Source of the DNA: Gemmatimonadota bacterium
GTDB lineage: Bacteria > Gemmatimonadota > Gemmatimonadetes > Gemmatimonadales > GWC2-71-9
DNA length: 64,000 nucleotides
Reading direction: 5' to 3'
NCBI GenBank assembly: GCA_003222195.1
Contig: QHVB01000040.1
Coordinates: 1 to 64,000 of the forward strand
Every line of letters begins with the position of its first letter. Position 1 is the stretch's first letter. Under the pieces are notes generated by a model. It had not been told where the DNA came from and searched no databases. It saw only the letters and a list, made by a program, of their open reading frames with translations. Below, piece by piece: positions 25,714 to 35,176 of this stretch. Position numbers and translations under genes: made by a program.

Positions 25714-26061
25714 ATGTACGAAGACCGCCGCACCCCGCCTCTCCCCCCCAGACGCTTCGCGCGGCGTATGGCAAACCACGTCGCCGTGGCCGCGGGATTG
25801 ATTGCCTTGTCGCTGCTGGTCGGGATGTGGGGCTACGAGCACTACGAACACCTTCTCTGGCGCGACGCGTTTTTGAACACCGCGATGCTGCTGGGAGGGA
25901 TGGGGCCTGTAGATCCGCTACACAGTAACGGCGGTAAAGTATTTGCCGGGATCTTCGCCCTGTACGCGGGCATGGTCTTCCTGGTTGTGGCGGGACTCTT
26001 GCTCGTGCCGGTGATTCACCGCATCGCGCACCTGTTCCATTTCGAAGGTGGGCCGCGCTGA
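25714..26061 (+). CDS. Two-helix membrane protein of unknown function
   Basis: 115 residues from ATG 25714. A basic, Pro-rich N-terminus precedes membrane segment one (about 24-42). A polar hairpin containing GGMGPVDPLHSNGGKVFAG follows, then segment two (about 77-102). The layout, two helices flanking a conserved-looking re-entrant-type loop, resembles a minimal pore module, but I cannot assign it. It overlaps the DinB gene if that starts at 26048. Confidence 0.72.
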   Translation: MYEDRRTPPLPPRRFARRMANHVAVAAGLIALSLLVGMWGYEHYEHLLWRDAFLNTAMLLGGMGPVDPLHSNGGKVFAGIFALYAGMVFLVVAGLLLVPVIHRIAHLFHFEGGPR

Positions 26062-26605
26062 CGTGGACTTCGATCTCGCGCTGGCGACCGAGGTTCTCGA
26101 ACGCACGCCCGGTACGCTGCGCGCGCTGCTGCAGAATGTCAGCCAGGAGTGGGCGCGCGGCACGGAGGGTCCGGACACCTTCAGCCCGTTCGACAACATC
26201 GGTCATTTGATCGACGGCGAGGAAACCGACTGGATGCCGCGTGCGCGGATCATCCTCGCCCAGGGCAAGAACCGCTGCTTCGAGCCGTATGACCGCTTCC
26301 GCCACCGCGCCCGGAACGCCAACCGCACGCTGGATTCTCTGCTCGACGAGTTTGCCCGGCTGCGTGTCGAGAACCTCCGCACGCTCGAGTCTTGGCGGTT
26401 GTCCGACCAGCAGCTCGATCTGCCGGGGGAGCACCCCAGCCTCGGCTCCGTCACGTTGCGGCAGCTGTTGGCGGCGTGGGTCGTACACGATCTCGGACAC
26501 ATCGCTCAAGTCGCGCGCGTCATGGCGAAGCAGTACCGGGCGGAGGTCGGCCCCTGGGTGCCCTTTTTGCCCGTTTTGACCGATCACCTGACTCCCCGGT
26601 CGTGA
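26048..26605 (+). CDS. DinB-family four-helix protein
   Basis: 185 residues from GTG 26048; a GTG at 26063, just past the upstream stop, is the alternative start. The pattern of three spaced metal-ligand regions (NIGHLIDGEETDWMPR near residue 50, then VVHDLGHIAQVARVM near 143-157) and the four-helix length are typical of the DinB/YfiT superfamily. These bind divalent metal and in some cases transfer thiols. No induction signal is visible. Confidence 0.87.
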   Translation: MGRADVDFDLALATEVLERTPGTLRALLQNVSQEWARGTEGPDTFSPFDNIGHLIDGEETDWMPRARIILAQGKNRCFEPYDRFRHRARNANRTLDSLLDEFARLRVENLRTLESWRLSDQQLDLPGEHPSLGSVTLRQLLAAWVVHDLGHIAQVARVMAKQYRAEVGPWVPFLPVLTDHLTPRS

Positions 26606-26901
26606 CGAGCCCTAGCTTCTGAAGTGCCAGTCTTTTATGTTGCATCGTTGATTCTGGCAGTGCCATTGGCGAGGGGTCGAACCATCAGGCGGCGCCTGCG
26701 GACTTCGGCATAAAGCCCAAGTAACGCGCACGGGCGCGCCGTGGTGAACTCGGTGACCCTCCCCCCGCACCAGCCAGCCTTACTTACGGCGCAACACGCC
26801 TTTACCAAGAGCCCGACGCACCTGACACGCGTCGCACCGTTCCTCGCTTCGAGGAACGTGCTGCCCGCTTGTCCGGCCCCAGGGCAGGAACAGAGTACGT
26901 T
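26606..26901 (+). other. Long leader upstream of the NYN gene containing a 9-bp hairpin
   Basis: A 296-base stretch without a credible gene. At 26838-26858 a perfect 9-bp stem (CGTTCCTCG / CGAGGAACG) closes on a 3-nt loop, 43 nt before the NYN start codon. There is no U-tract after it, so it is not a classical terminator. Since the next gene encodes a probable RNA-processing protein, an RNA feature in its own leader is possible, but that is inference. Confidence 0.5.
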
Positions 26902-28683
26902 ATGACACCGCAGCAAGCTCACAATCATTTACCACGCCCCACACACAAAGAACCTCCCGCCCACGCGCCCAATGCGGCACTGATGATCGACTTCGACAAC
27001 GTGACCATGGCGATTCGATCGGACCTGCAGACCGAACTGAAGCGCCTGCTCCAGTCGGAGATCATCCGCGGGAAGGTCGCCGTACAACGCGCCTACGCCG
27101 ACTGGCGCCGCTATCCCCAGTACATCGTGCCGCTCTCCGAATCTTCCATCGATCTCATCTTTGCCCCGGCCCACGGGGCGAACAAGAAGAACGCCACCGA
27201 CATCCGGTTGGCGATCGACGCGCTGGAGCTCGTCTTCACGCGGCCCGAGATCGGCACGTTCATTCTGCTCTCCGGCGATTCGGACTTCTCTTCGCTGGTG
27301 CTGAAGCTCAAGGAATACGGCAAGTACGTGATCGGGGTCGGCATCCGTGAGTCTTCGAGCGACCTCCTGATCCAGAATTGTGACGAGTACTACTCCTACA
27401 ACGAGCTGGCCGGCTTCACGAAGACGAGCGATGTCGAGTATGTGAAGCGCGATCCGTGGGAGCTGGTCGTGGAAGCGGTCAAGCAGATGACGGCGCACAA
27501 TGACGTCATGCGCTCCGATCGACTGAAGCAGGTGATGCAGGAGATCGACCCGAACTTCGATGAGAAGGACGCTGGATTCTCGCGCTTCAGCAAATTCGTG
27601 ATCGAAGCCGCACGTCGCGGCTTGATCACCCTGACGCGCCTCGACAATGGCCAGTACGAAATCGCACTCGGTCCACAGGTCCAAGGCGCGGCGGCGCAGC
27701 CGGCCCTCGCCGCGATGAGCGAAGCCAACGAGAAACCCCGCAGCCGGCGAGGCGGCCGAGGACGAGGACGCGGCGGCCGAGACCGTGAAGAACTGCCAGG
27801 GGCGTCCGCTGAGCCAGCCCAGCCGGATGAGCCCGGGCAGTCCGAGGAGCCGGAAGCACCGGCTGAGCCAGCGGCGAAGTCCGGGTTTTTCGGGGACGCG
27901 TTCGGGTTGATCAAGCAGGCCGTCGGCCGTATCGGGATGGAGGACGAGCCGACGCCCCAGGAGGAAGAGAAGCAGGCGAGCGACGAGACGGAGGTTCCGC
28001 GTCCGGTTTTGTCGGCTCCGACACCGGATATAGAAGAAGAAGACGACATTCCGATGCCCACTTCATCGGCGCCGCCACCGCCCTACAGCACAGCGTCGGC
28101 GACGCCAGGCGGTGTTCCGATGCGCAGCGCGCGCTTCCGCCGCGGCTCACGCGGTGGCGCCCGCCGTCCCGGCGCCGCGGGAGGCGTTCCCGAGATCCCA
28201 AAGATCGGCGTCGTGGAAGTCGACCCCAACTTTCGGCCGCGTGGTGACGTGGTGCCCCCTCCCAAGCCCCCGATCGGACCACCGAGCCCTGGAGGTCCCT
28301 CGTCTGGAGCGGGCCAGGAGCGCGGCGAGCGCGGAGGCCGCGGAGGTGGTCGCGGCGGTCGCGGAGGAAGGGATCGGGGTCCCCGCGGTGAGAACGGCGA
28401 GCGTGGCGAGCGTGGCGAGCGTGGTGGTCGTGGCCGACGCGGTGGACGTGGAGGGCGGGGTCGGGGACCGCGTCGTTTTGAATCCGACCAGGCCGACGCC
28501 ACCAACCACGATGCGCGGCCGGTGCAAACGCACGCCAGCGAGCGAGCGGAAACGTCAGCACCGCCGCCAGCTCCTCCCCCTCCTACGCTGCCCAAATTGC
28601 CGGAGAGCGAGCCGGGAGAATCCTTCTGGTCGAGGGTGAAGCGCGGCCTGACGGGTGGTGGCAGCTCCGGGGGCGCAGCCTAA
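26902..28683 (+). CDS. NYN/LOTUS RNA-binding protein with RG-rich C-terminus
   Basis: 593 residues from ATG 26902. Residues ~24-165 are a NYN (PIN-like) nuclease domain: MIDFDNV (Asp30, Asp32), an NATDIRL acidic site near 100 and LSGDSDFS with Asp126 and Asp128. Residues ~188-258 form a LOTUS/OST-HTH winged helix. The rest (~265-593) is low complexity: acidic/Pro segments, then an RG/RGG block (about 450-545, DNA 28320-28470, built from GAGCGTGGC-like repeats), ending in an FWSRVKRGLTGG tail. It fits a MARF1/LabA-type RNA-degrading or RNA-organising protein; the RGG tail suggests RNA binding or condensation. Confidence 0.88.
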   Translation: MTPQQAHNHLPRPTHKEPPAHAPNAALMIDFDNVTMAIRSDLQTELKRLLQSEIIRGKVAVQRAYADWRRYPQYIVPLSESSIDLIFAPAHGANKKNATDIRLAIDALELVFTRPEIGTFILLSGDSDFSSLVLKLKEYGKYVIGVGIRESSSDLLIQNCDEYYSYNELAGFTKTSDVEYVKRDPWELVVEAVKQMTAHNDVMRSDRLKQVMQEIDPNFDEKDAGFSRFSKFVIEAARRGLITLTRLDNGQYEIALGPQVQGAAAQPALAAMSEANEKPRSRRGGRGRGRGGRDREELPGASAEPAQPDEPGQSEEPEAPAEPAAKSGFFGDAFGLIKQAVGRIGMEDEPTPQEEEKQASDETEVPRPVLSAPTPDIEEEDDIPMPTSSAPPPPYSTASATPGGVPMRSARFRRGSRGGARRPGAAGGVPEIPKIGVVEVDPNFRPRGDVVPPPKPPIGPPSPGGPSSGAGQERGERGGRGGGRGGRGGRDRGPRGENGERGERGERGGRGRRGGRGGRGRGPRRFESDQADATNHDARPVQTHASERAETSAPPPAPPPPTLPKLPESEPGESFWSRVKRGLTGGGSSGGAA

Positions 28684-28685
28684 CG

Positions 28686-29267
28686 GTGCGAGGCAGCGCC
28701 GTGCAGGCGAGGTTCTACGCGCGACCGACAGAAGCGGTCGCGCGTGGGCTATTGGGACAGATCCTCGTCAGCGGTGTCGGTGGCCGGCGACAACAAACCG
28801 CCGGCCGGATCGTAGAAGTGGAAGCGTACGTTGGTCCGCACGACCCCGCGTGTCATGCGTACGGCCATCGACGCACCGCCCGAACCGAGCCGCTCTATGG
28901 ACCGCCCGGGACCGCCTACGTCTACTTCACGTACGGTATGCATTGGTGTCTCAACGCGGTGACCGAACCGCGCGAGTATCCGGCCGCTGTCCTGATTCGC
29001 GCGCTGGAGCCGATCGCCGGGTTTGAGACGATGCGGGTGCGGCGTCGCAAGGACCCGCTGTGCTCCGGTCCTGCTCGCCTCTGCGAGGCGCTAGGCGTTA
29101 CCGGGGCCCTGAACGGCGTCTCGCTCCAGCGCGGCGTGCTCCGGATCGTCGAAGGATCCAGCCCGAGGCGGGGCGAGATCATGACCGGCCCGCGCATCGG
29201 GATCAGGCAAGCCGCGGATTGGCCGCTGCGGTTCTATCTCAAGGACTCGCCGTGGGTGTCGCGCTAG
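28686..29267 (+). CDS. mpg: 3-methyladenine DNA glycosylase, AAG/MPG family
   Basis: 193 residues from GTG 28686, 2 nt after the NYN stop. Family features in order: ARGLLGQILV, the IVEVEAYVGPHDPACHAY motif carrying the catalytic Glu and the conserved His (family DPASHA; here Cys replaces Ser), TYVYFTYGMHWC-like segment (YVYFTYGMHWCLN), GPARLCEALGV and a C-terminal WPLRFYL. It excises alkylated purines in base excision repair. The stop is directly adjacent to the stop of the convergent gene. Confidence 0.92.
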   Translation: MRGSAVQARFYARPTEAVARGLLGQILVSGVGGRRQQTAGRIVEVEAYVGPHDPACHAYGHRRTARTEPLYGPPGTAYVYFTYGMHWCLNAVTEPREYPAAVLIRALEPIAGFETMRVRRRKDPLCSGPARLCEALGVTGALNGVSLQRGVLRIVEGSSPRRGEIMTGPRIGIRQAADWPLRFYLKDSPWVSR

Positions 29268-30422
29268 TTAGTGCCGCTCGCCAATCCCTTCCTTCGAAGT
29301 CCCCAGGCTGACGCGAACACCGCCCTGCAGGCTGTGGGTGTTGCTCTGGAGCAGGAAGTTGCTCGCGCTCGACGTCAGCAGCCAATGCGCGAACACGTTC
29401 AACTTGCTCGAATAGTTGATCTGGAGTCCGGCCATCACCCAGAAGAACGCCTTACTGGAGGCGTCGTTGGCGCGCTCGTCGGCCTGGGAAAACTGACTCA
29501 AGTCGCATCCCGGGCAGTCGACCACCGGGTTCAAGATCTGCATGATCGCGAACCCGGTACCGCCGAACGGTTCGATCACTTTCTGGGTCGGGTACGCGAG
29601 CACACCGAACATGAGCCGGCGCACGCGATTGAACGTGACGTCGCGACACGGGGCCGACCCGACCGAGCAGCCGGACGAATTCGGATCGAAGATCACCGCG
29701 TTCGCATCGGAGAGGAAGAGCGCCTGCTCGTAGGCGACATACAGGGCCGTGCGGCGCGACGTGATCAGCCAGTGGCCACCGACAATCGGGTCGTACACAT
29801 AGGGCTGCGTATTCGTCTTGGAGAGGAAGAAGCCACCCTGCGCGCCCCAGTACCACTGGAAATTCGTGTTGAAGCCGCGGCCCTGCTGCGGTGGAATGAA
29901 GAAGTAGGACGCGCCGATTGACCCCTGGACTTGGCCCGTGAAGGCGTTGGTGTAGTACGGGTTGTCCCAGCGGTATTGCGCGCGGACGTCGCCGCGGAGC
30001 GCCACGTGATGTGACACGAAGAGGCGGAAGCCCAGGCCGCCATAGACCAGGTGCTGCGTGAAATCGTAGGGGGCGGCCTTGCCGAAGATCATGCGCGAGT
30101 AGCCGCCCGAGGCTAGGATCGACGACTGGTCGCCCACCGGGAAGTTCAGAACGAGGCCGGTGCTGACGGTGGAAACGGTGATGTTCTGCGTCGCGGCCAG
30201 GTTCGTGGTTGGAATGTAGTCGCCCGTCACCTCGAGGCCGAGGCGGTCGCTCAGGTTGTAGCCGATGCGCGCGCCGCCGCCGAAACCATTCTTGATGAGG
30301 AACGAGGGGTCGAACCGCCACCACGACCCGAAGCCGCCGAACTCGATGTTTTGCGATCGCTGCGCCGCGGCGGAATTCGCTACCAAGGTCACGAATCCCA
30401 CCAGGAGAACCAGCCGCTTCAT
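29268..30422 (-). CDS. Outer-membrane beta-barrel protein
   Basis: 384 residues from ATG 30422, which gives a clean Sec signal (cleavage after SAAA). The mature protein has alternating hydrophobic strands with aromatic girdles (FGGFGSWWRFDPSF, GLEVTGDYIP, YGGLGFRLFVSHHVALRGD) and a terminal LQGGVRVSLG. An extracellular-type loop has two Cys pairs (GCSVGSAPC and DCPGCD). This matches OmpA/OprF-like beta-barrels. It is the last gene of the 38.8-29.3 kb operon. Confidence 0.85.
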   Translation of the reverse strand: MKRLVLLVGFVTLVANSAAAQRSQNIEFGGFGSWWRFDPSFLIKNGFGGGARIGYNLSDRLGLEVTGDYIPTTNLAATQNITVSTVSTGLVLNFPVGDQSSILASGGYSRMIFGKAAPYDFTQHLVYGGLGFRLFVSHHVALRGDVRAQYRWDNPYYTNAFTGQVQGSIGASYFFIPPQQGRGFNTNFQWYWGAQGGFFLSKTNTQPYVYDPIVGGHWLITSRRTALYVAYEQALFLSDANAVIFDPNSSGCSVGSAPCRDVTFNRVRRLMFGVLAYPTQKVIEPFGGTGFAIMQILNPVVDCPGCDLSQFSQADERANDASSKAFFWVMAGLQINYSSKLNVFAHWLLTSSASNFLLQSNTHSLQGGVRVSLGTSKEGIGERH

Positions 30423-30444
30423 CGGGACTCCTCCCACGGCCCCG

Positions 30445-32916
30445 CTAGGGAGCCGCCAACAGAACCGCGTTGAAGAGCAGCTTGAAGGTGCCGTGCGTCT
30501 GGCCCCGGAACTGAGGCCGGAAACCGAACAGGATCACCCGCCCGCTGCCTACCGGTGCCTCCACCAGTGCCGCTTTCCCAACGAGCCGCTCCTGATACCG
30601 GGCATAGCCGGATCGGAGGGGTTGCTCGGGGTACGTCGCCAAGGCCCTGGCCGGACCCGAAACGGTGAAGGCGGCGCTATTCTCGAAGTAGATGTCGAGG
30701 GAGTCAGGCACCCCGAGCGTAACCGGGCTGCCCGCTCTCTCCACCCCTCCCAAAAGCACACCGAAAATAGAGCCTGGGGCGTAAAATCGCAAAACTTGGG
30801 GACCAGATGCCTCACCGGCTAGAACGTTGGCCACCGGGAGGTTAAGGCGTGTAATCGCGAAATTACTTGAACCATCGAGGCAAACGAGTGTGCCGCCACC
30901 CCGAACAAACGCCGAAACAGCGGTGGCCCCAGATTCTCCCAGCCCACCGGCGTACTGCAATGGAATGCGAGTCGAGTCGACCCCCCGCAGGATTGTGGAG
31001 CCATCAGCGTCCGGGAGGACGATAACGTCAAATCGCTGGCGCAGCCCTCCCTTTTTGAAATCGTTGTCGTGCAGTGTCGTGTGACTGATTCCATACTGCT
31101 CGAATAACCAGCGCGTCCACCCCTCGTCGATGTTGCCCGTCCAGGGCTGGTAAAGTCCGATGCGCGGCAGGCGCTGTCGCGTCCGTCCCTGACCGGCTCC
31201 CGGCCCGGTCCGAACCGCGGTGACGGCAAATCCGTGTCGCGCCGCCTGCTCACTGAGAATAGCGCGAGCTCTGGGACCGCGGACCACGAGACTGTCGCCG
31301 AGAATTGTCACGGTTTGTCCTGCCGCGAGCAGCGCGGCGACGGCGCGTGACTCGGCATTGGTTCGATTCTTCAGGATAAAGACGTCGCCTTGGCCTTCGA
31401 TTCGTCCGGGCGTCGGGACGATGCTGTCGACCTTCACCAGGTTCGCGGTGAACGGTCCATTCACCATGTCCGCCCGAACGCCCATCGTGAACGGGAGCGT
31501 CCACCCGGCGACGTCGTAGGGCGGCCGGTCGTTGACCGGGGTGTAGTGCTGCGGCTCCAGCAGATCCTTGGCGTGCGCGCGGTATGGCTGTGCCATGGGG
31601 ACGACGAGCGAGCCGGCGGCGTAGCGCTGGCCGTCCGCGGTGAACGGCTCGGCGGCGCGGTACAGCTCGACGCCGCCGGCAGCGAGCACATTGGCAAGCG
31701 TCGCCCACGCTTCCGGGTCCCGCTGATCGGGGGGAGGCGGCAGGACGTACGCAAATGGGTTGCCGGCCAGTCCCGCCTCGACCTCGCGTCGCCCGAGTCC
31801 CACGAAGCGATCGATCACGTTGACGCGGTCGCGCGCGGCCAGGCGCACCAACGCCTGTGACGTGATCAGCTCGTAGCGCACGATGTCGCCCAGATGCCAG
31901 GTGCCCCCCGGCCAGGGCGCCGGATAGTTCACGCCGCGGCCCGGTTGGCGCACGGAATCGACAGCGAGTGTGATGGGCGAGCCGAGTCGCGTGCTCGCGG
32001 CCTCGGTGAGAATGCCGACCATGTTGTGACGGGTTGGCGTCGAGCGAAAACCACCGTGCCACCACAGGTCGTACGTCTGCTGGTGCGCGATACCCGTCAT
32101 CCCTGCGTCGTACAGCGACGCGGCCATCTGCGTCCCCACAAGGTTCATCGCTTCGACGAGCGCAGGATCGAGATTCGGGTTGACCGGATCCTGGAATGGC
32201 GGCACGAACAGGCGCACGCCGTTCGACCCCATCTGGTGCACGTCGTAGACGATCTCGGGGAACCATTCCTTGTACAGCATGCGCGTGACGAGTCGCGTCT
32301 CGACCTGTGTCAGCATGAACCAATCACGGTTGTTGTCGTGCCCGATGTACTTGTGATACAACCACGGCAGCGGCCCACCCTCGTACCGGGTGCCTTTGTA
32401 GCGGCGGTACCAGCTTACCACCGTGTCGAGACCGTCGGGATTCATGGATGGAATCATCAAGACCACAACTGAATCCAGCAGCCGGCGCATCTCGGGATCG
32501 GTGGCCAGCCGATAGGCGAGGGTCATGCCCATCTGACTCGACGCGACTTCGGTCGAATGAATGTTGTTGCTGATCAGAATGACGGCGGGCTGGGCGCCTC
32601 GGATTTGGTCGAACGCCGTATCGGTGAGGCGGCGCGGATCGGCGAGCATTGCTTGCGCGCGTTTGATCTCGGCCAGACGTCCCTGATTCGCCGGTGAGGT
32701 GATCGTCATTAGGAGAAACGGCCGGCCCTCGGTCGTGCGGCCCAGGGTATCGACGCGCACATAGCGACTCTGCCGTGCCAGGCTGTTCAGGTAGCCGCTG
32801 ACCTGCTTCCAATCGGCGAGCATCGAGTCGGTGCCCGGTTCGAAACCCAAAGCGGCGGATGGGCGGATGGGCGGTTCGGCGGTTTGTAACAACGCGAGCA
32901 GGAGGAGAGGTATCAT
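30445..32916 (-). CDS. M14-family zinc carboxypeptidase, secreted
   Basis: 823 residues from ATG 32916. A short signal peptide leads to the M14 domain: NNIHSTEVASSQ supplies the HxxE zinc ligands, DGLDTVVSWYRR and HDNNRDWFML follow, DVHQMGS gives the third His, and LTEAAS carries the catalytic Glu. The C-terminal half (~550-823) has a class I amidotransferase-like Rossmann region and a barrel-like end (GSGRVILFGFRPQFRGQTHGTF), as in large M14 peptidases of this type. Its start overlaps the stop of kbl by one base. Confidence 0.92.
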   Translation of the reverse strand: MIPLLLLALLQTAEPPIRPSAALGFEPGTDSMLADWKQVSGYLNSLARQSRYVRVDTLGRTTEGRPFLLMTITSPANQGRLAEIKRAQAMLADPRRLTDTAFDQIRGAQPAVILISNNIHSTEVASSQMGMTLAYRLATDPEMRRLLDSVVVLMIPSMNPDGLDTVVSWYRRYKGTRYEGGPLPWLYHKYIGHDNNRDWFMLTQVETRLVTRMLYKEWFPEIVYDVHQMGSNGVRLFVPPFQDPVNPNLDPALVEAMNLVGTQMAASLYDAGMTGIAHQQTYDLWWHGGFRSTPTRHNMVGILTEAASTRLGSPITLAVDSVRQPGRGVNYPAPWPGGTWHLGDIVRYELITSQALVRLAARDRVNVIDRFVGLGRREVEAGLAGNPFAYVLPPPPDQRDPEAWATLANVLAAGGVELYRAAEPFTADGQRYAAGSLVVPMAQPYRAHAKDLLEPQHYTPVNDRPPYDVAGWTLPFTMGVRADMVNGPFTANLVKVDSIVPTPGRIEGQGDVFILKNRTNAESRAVAALLAAGQTVTILGDSLVVRGPRARAILSEQAARHGFAVTAVRTGPGAGQGRTRQRLPRIGLYQPWTGNIDEGWTRWLFEQYGISHTTLHDNDFKKGGLRQRFDVIVLPDADGSTILRGVDSTRIPLQYAGGLGESGATAVSAFVRGGGTLVCLDGSSNFAITRLNLPVANVLAGEASGPQVLRFYAPGSIFGVLLGGVERAGSPVTLGVPDSLDIYFENSAAFTVSGPARALATYPEQPLRSGYARYQERLVGKAALVEAPVGSGRVILFGFRPQFRGQTHGTFKLLFNAVLLAAP

Positions 32917-34109
32917 CAGACGAGCCCCAGTTTTGAACCCACCTTCTTGAAAGCACGGAGCGCAAAATCGAGATCGTCACGCGTGTGCGCCGCCGAGAGC
33001 TGGCAGCGCACGCGCGCATGTCCCTGCGGAACAACGGGATACCCGAATCCCGTCACGAACACGGCCTCGGCAAGCAAAAGTTCGCTCATGTGAATGGCCT
33101 TCGCAGTCTCGCCGAGAATGACGGGCACGATCGGAGTCTCGCCGGCGAGGGGCTTGAAGCCGAGCGACAAGAGCTGCTCGCGGAAGTAGCGGGCGTTGGC
33201 GTGGAGCCGGCTGACCAGCTCGGGGTGGGCCTCGACGTAGCGCACCGAAGCGAGCGCGCTCGCCGCGACGGTCGGCGGCAGGGCGTTGCTGAACAGCTGT
33301 GGGCGAGAGCGCTGTGTGAGATAGTCGGTGAGCGCCAGGGGACCGGCGATAAATCCGCCCGCGGCGCCACCCAACGCCTTGCCTAGCGTCGACGTGATCA
33401 CATCGATCTGGCCGAGCATGCCGTAATGCTCGGCGGTGCCGCGGCCGCCTTTGCCGAGGACTCCGGTCGCGTGCGAGTCATCGACGGCGAGGACCGCGTC
33501 ATACTTCCGGGCCAGCGCCGCGAGATCGGGCAGCTTGGCGATGTCGCCTTCCATCGAGAAGATGCCGTCGGTGAAGATGAGCTTGCGACGCGCTCTGCCC
33601 GCGGCCTTGAGCTTCTCCTCGAGATCGGCCATGTCGGAGTGCTTGTAGACGGCCGTCTGGCACTTGGTGATCGCCTTGGCGAGCCGAGTCGAATCGATGA
33701 TGGACGCGTGATTCAGCTGATCGGAAATGACGACGTCCGGCTCGCTCAAGACGGTCGGGCAGAGTCCCTCATTGGCGTTCCAGCAGCTGACGTAGCTGAG
33801 CGACGACTCGCAGCCGACGAATCTCGCGAGCGCGTTCTCGAGCTCGCGATGTACCGTGAACGTGCCGCAGATGAAGCGCACCGATCCGGTGCCGGCGCCC
33901 CAGCGCTCGAGCGCGTCCTTGCCGGCCTGCACGACCTCGGGGACGGCACACAGGCCGAGGTAGTTGTTGGAGGAGAGGATGACGACGTCGCCGCGTCCCT
34001 CCATCTTCACGCGCGGCCCCTGCGGTGAGTCGAGGTAATTGAGCCGTTTGTAGACGCCTTCCTTCTTGAACTCCGCCAGCTCGTTCTGCAGCTGCCCCAT
34101 GAAGCTCAT
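32916..34109 (-). CDS. kbl: Glycine C-acetyltransferase (2-amino-3-ketobutyrate CoA ligase)
   Basis: 397 residues from ATG 34109. PLP fold-type I alpha-oxoamine synthase: SSNNYLGL, GTGSVRFICGT, the Asp/His pair in AVDDSHATG, and the PLP Lys in TSTLGKALGGAAGG near residue 240. It cleaves 2-amino-3-oxobutyrate with CoA to glycine and acetyl-CoA. It overlaps tdh by four bases, the classical tdh-kbl pair for threonine catabolism. The neighbouring genes make KBL more likely than the related KAPA synthase BioF. Confidence 0.95.
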   Translation of the reverse strand: MSFMGQLQNELAEFKKEGVYKRLNYLDSPQGPRVKMEGRGDVVILSSNNYLGLCAVPEVVQAGKDALERWGAGTGSVRFICGTFTVHRELENALARFVGCESSLSYVSCWNANEGLCPTVLSEPDVVISDQLNHASIIDSTRLAKAITKCQTAVYKHSDMADLEEKLKAAGRARRKLIFTDGIFSMEGDIAKLPDLAALARKYDAVLAVDDSHATGVLGKGGRGTAEHYGMLGQIDVITSTLGKALGGAAGGFIAGPLALTDYLTQRSRPQLFSNALPPTVAASALASVRYVEAHPELVSRLHANARYFREQLLSLGFKPLAGETPIVPVILGETAKAIHMSELLLAEAVFVTGFGYPVVPQGHARVRCQLSAAHTRDDLDFALRAFKKVGSKLGLV

Positions 34110-35140
34110 ACGATCTCCAGAATGACTTTGCCGGCGTCACCCGAGCGGATCGCTGCGAGCGCGTCGTTGATCTTGGCGAGTGGGAACTTGTGCGTGATGA
34201 CGGGGCGGGGATCGAACTGACCGCCGATCAGAAAGCGGCGCATCTGGTGCCAGGTCTGATACATCTTGCGGCCAATCACGCCATATACGGTGATTCCCTT
34301 GAAGATAATCTCATTGGCAAAGTCCATTGGAACTGCGCCGTCCGGGATTCCGAGCAGCTGCACGCGCCCGCCCATCCGAACGGCTGCGAATGCCTGGTGC
34401 AGCGCCGATGGCACGCCCGACATCTCACACACCACATCCGCGCCCTCTTCGTCCGTTTCGGCGAGGACCGTTTTCACGACGTCGTCTGTCTTGGCGTTGA
34501 TGGTGACGTGCGCGCCCATCGTGGCGGCGAGCGCGAGGCGTTTGGGATTCACGTCCGAGGCGATGACTTTGGTGGCGCCGGCCGCCCGCGCGATGCCTAC
34601 CGCAAAGCAGCCGATCGGCCCGCAGCCCACGATGAAAACGGTGCTGCCGGGAATTTCCGCGGTCAGCACCGTGTGGAACGCGTTCCCCATCGGGTCCATG
34701 ATCGCCCCGACTTCGGTGGGGATGGTTCCCCCGTCGAGCGTCAGCACATTGGTCGCGGGCATCGTGATGTATTCGGCGAAGGCGCCGTCGCGATCGACCC
34801 CGATGATGCGCGTGTTCTGGCAGATGTGACTGTTGCCGGTGCGGCACTGGAGACAGTGACCGCAGACAATGTGGCCTTCGGCGGTGACCAGGTGACCCGC
34901 GCGGAGCCCGGTGACACCGTCGCCGACGGACTCAATCTCCCCCGCGAATTCGTGGCCCACGACGATGGGCGGGTTGATGCGCCCCTGCGCCCAAGGGTTC
35001 CAGTCGGCGATGTGCAGATCGGTGCCGCACACGCCCGCGTGACGGACGGCGATCAGGACTTCGCCCGGCCCGGGAGACGGCTTGGGGACGGACTTCACGG
35101 TCAAACCGGGCGCGCGTTTTTCCTTGACGATCGCTTGCAT
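34106..35140 (-). CDS. tdh: L-threonine 3-dehydrogenase
   Basis: 344 residues from ATG 35140. Zinc-binding MDR dehydrogenase: catalytic GVCGTDLHI and GHEFAGEIES, structural zinc Cys quartet in CGHCLQCRTGNSHIC, and Rossmann GCGPIGCFA. The sequence is Tdh-like throughout (IGVDRDGAFAEY, IMDPMGNAFHTVL). It oxidises threonine to 2-amino-3-oxobutyrate with NAD, feeding Kbl. It is part of the operon with formate dehydrogenase and the SDR. Confidence 0.95.
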   Translation of the reverse strand: MQAIVKEKRAPGLTVKSVPKPSPGPGEVLIAVRHAGVCGTDLHIADWNPWAQGRINPPIVVGHEFAGEIESVGDGVTGLRAGHLVTAEGHIVCGHCLQCRTGNSHICQNTRIIGVDRDGAFAEYITMPATNVLTLDGGTIPTEVGAIMDPMGNAFHTVLTAEIPGSTVFIVGCGPIGCFAVGIARAAGATKVIASDVNPKRLALAATMGAHVTINAKTDDVVKTVLAETDEEGADVVCEMSGVPSALHQAFAAVRMGGRVQLLGIPDGAVPMDFANEIIFKGITVYGVIGRKMYQTWHQMRRFLIGGQFDPRPVITHKFPLAKINDALAAIRSGDAGKVILEIV

Positions 35141-35176
35141 GAACTCGGGGACGCGGGAAAGGGGAAGGGGGACGGG

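Noticed and set aside
28320-28480. Tandem repeat or CRISPR-like array
   Set aside because: The repeats are degenerate GAGCGTGGC-type triplets encoding the RGG tail of the NYN protein, not spacer-separated direct repeats.
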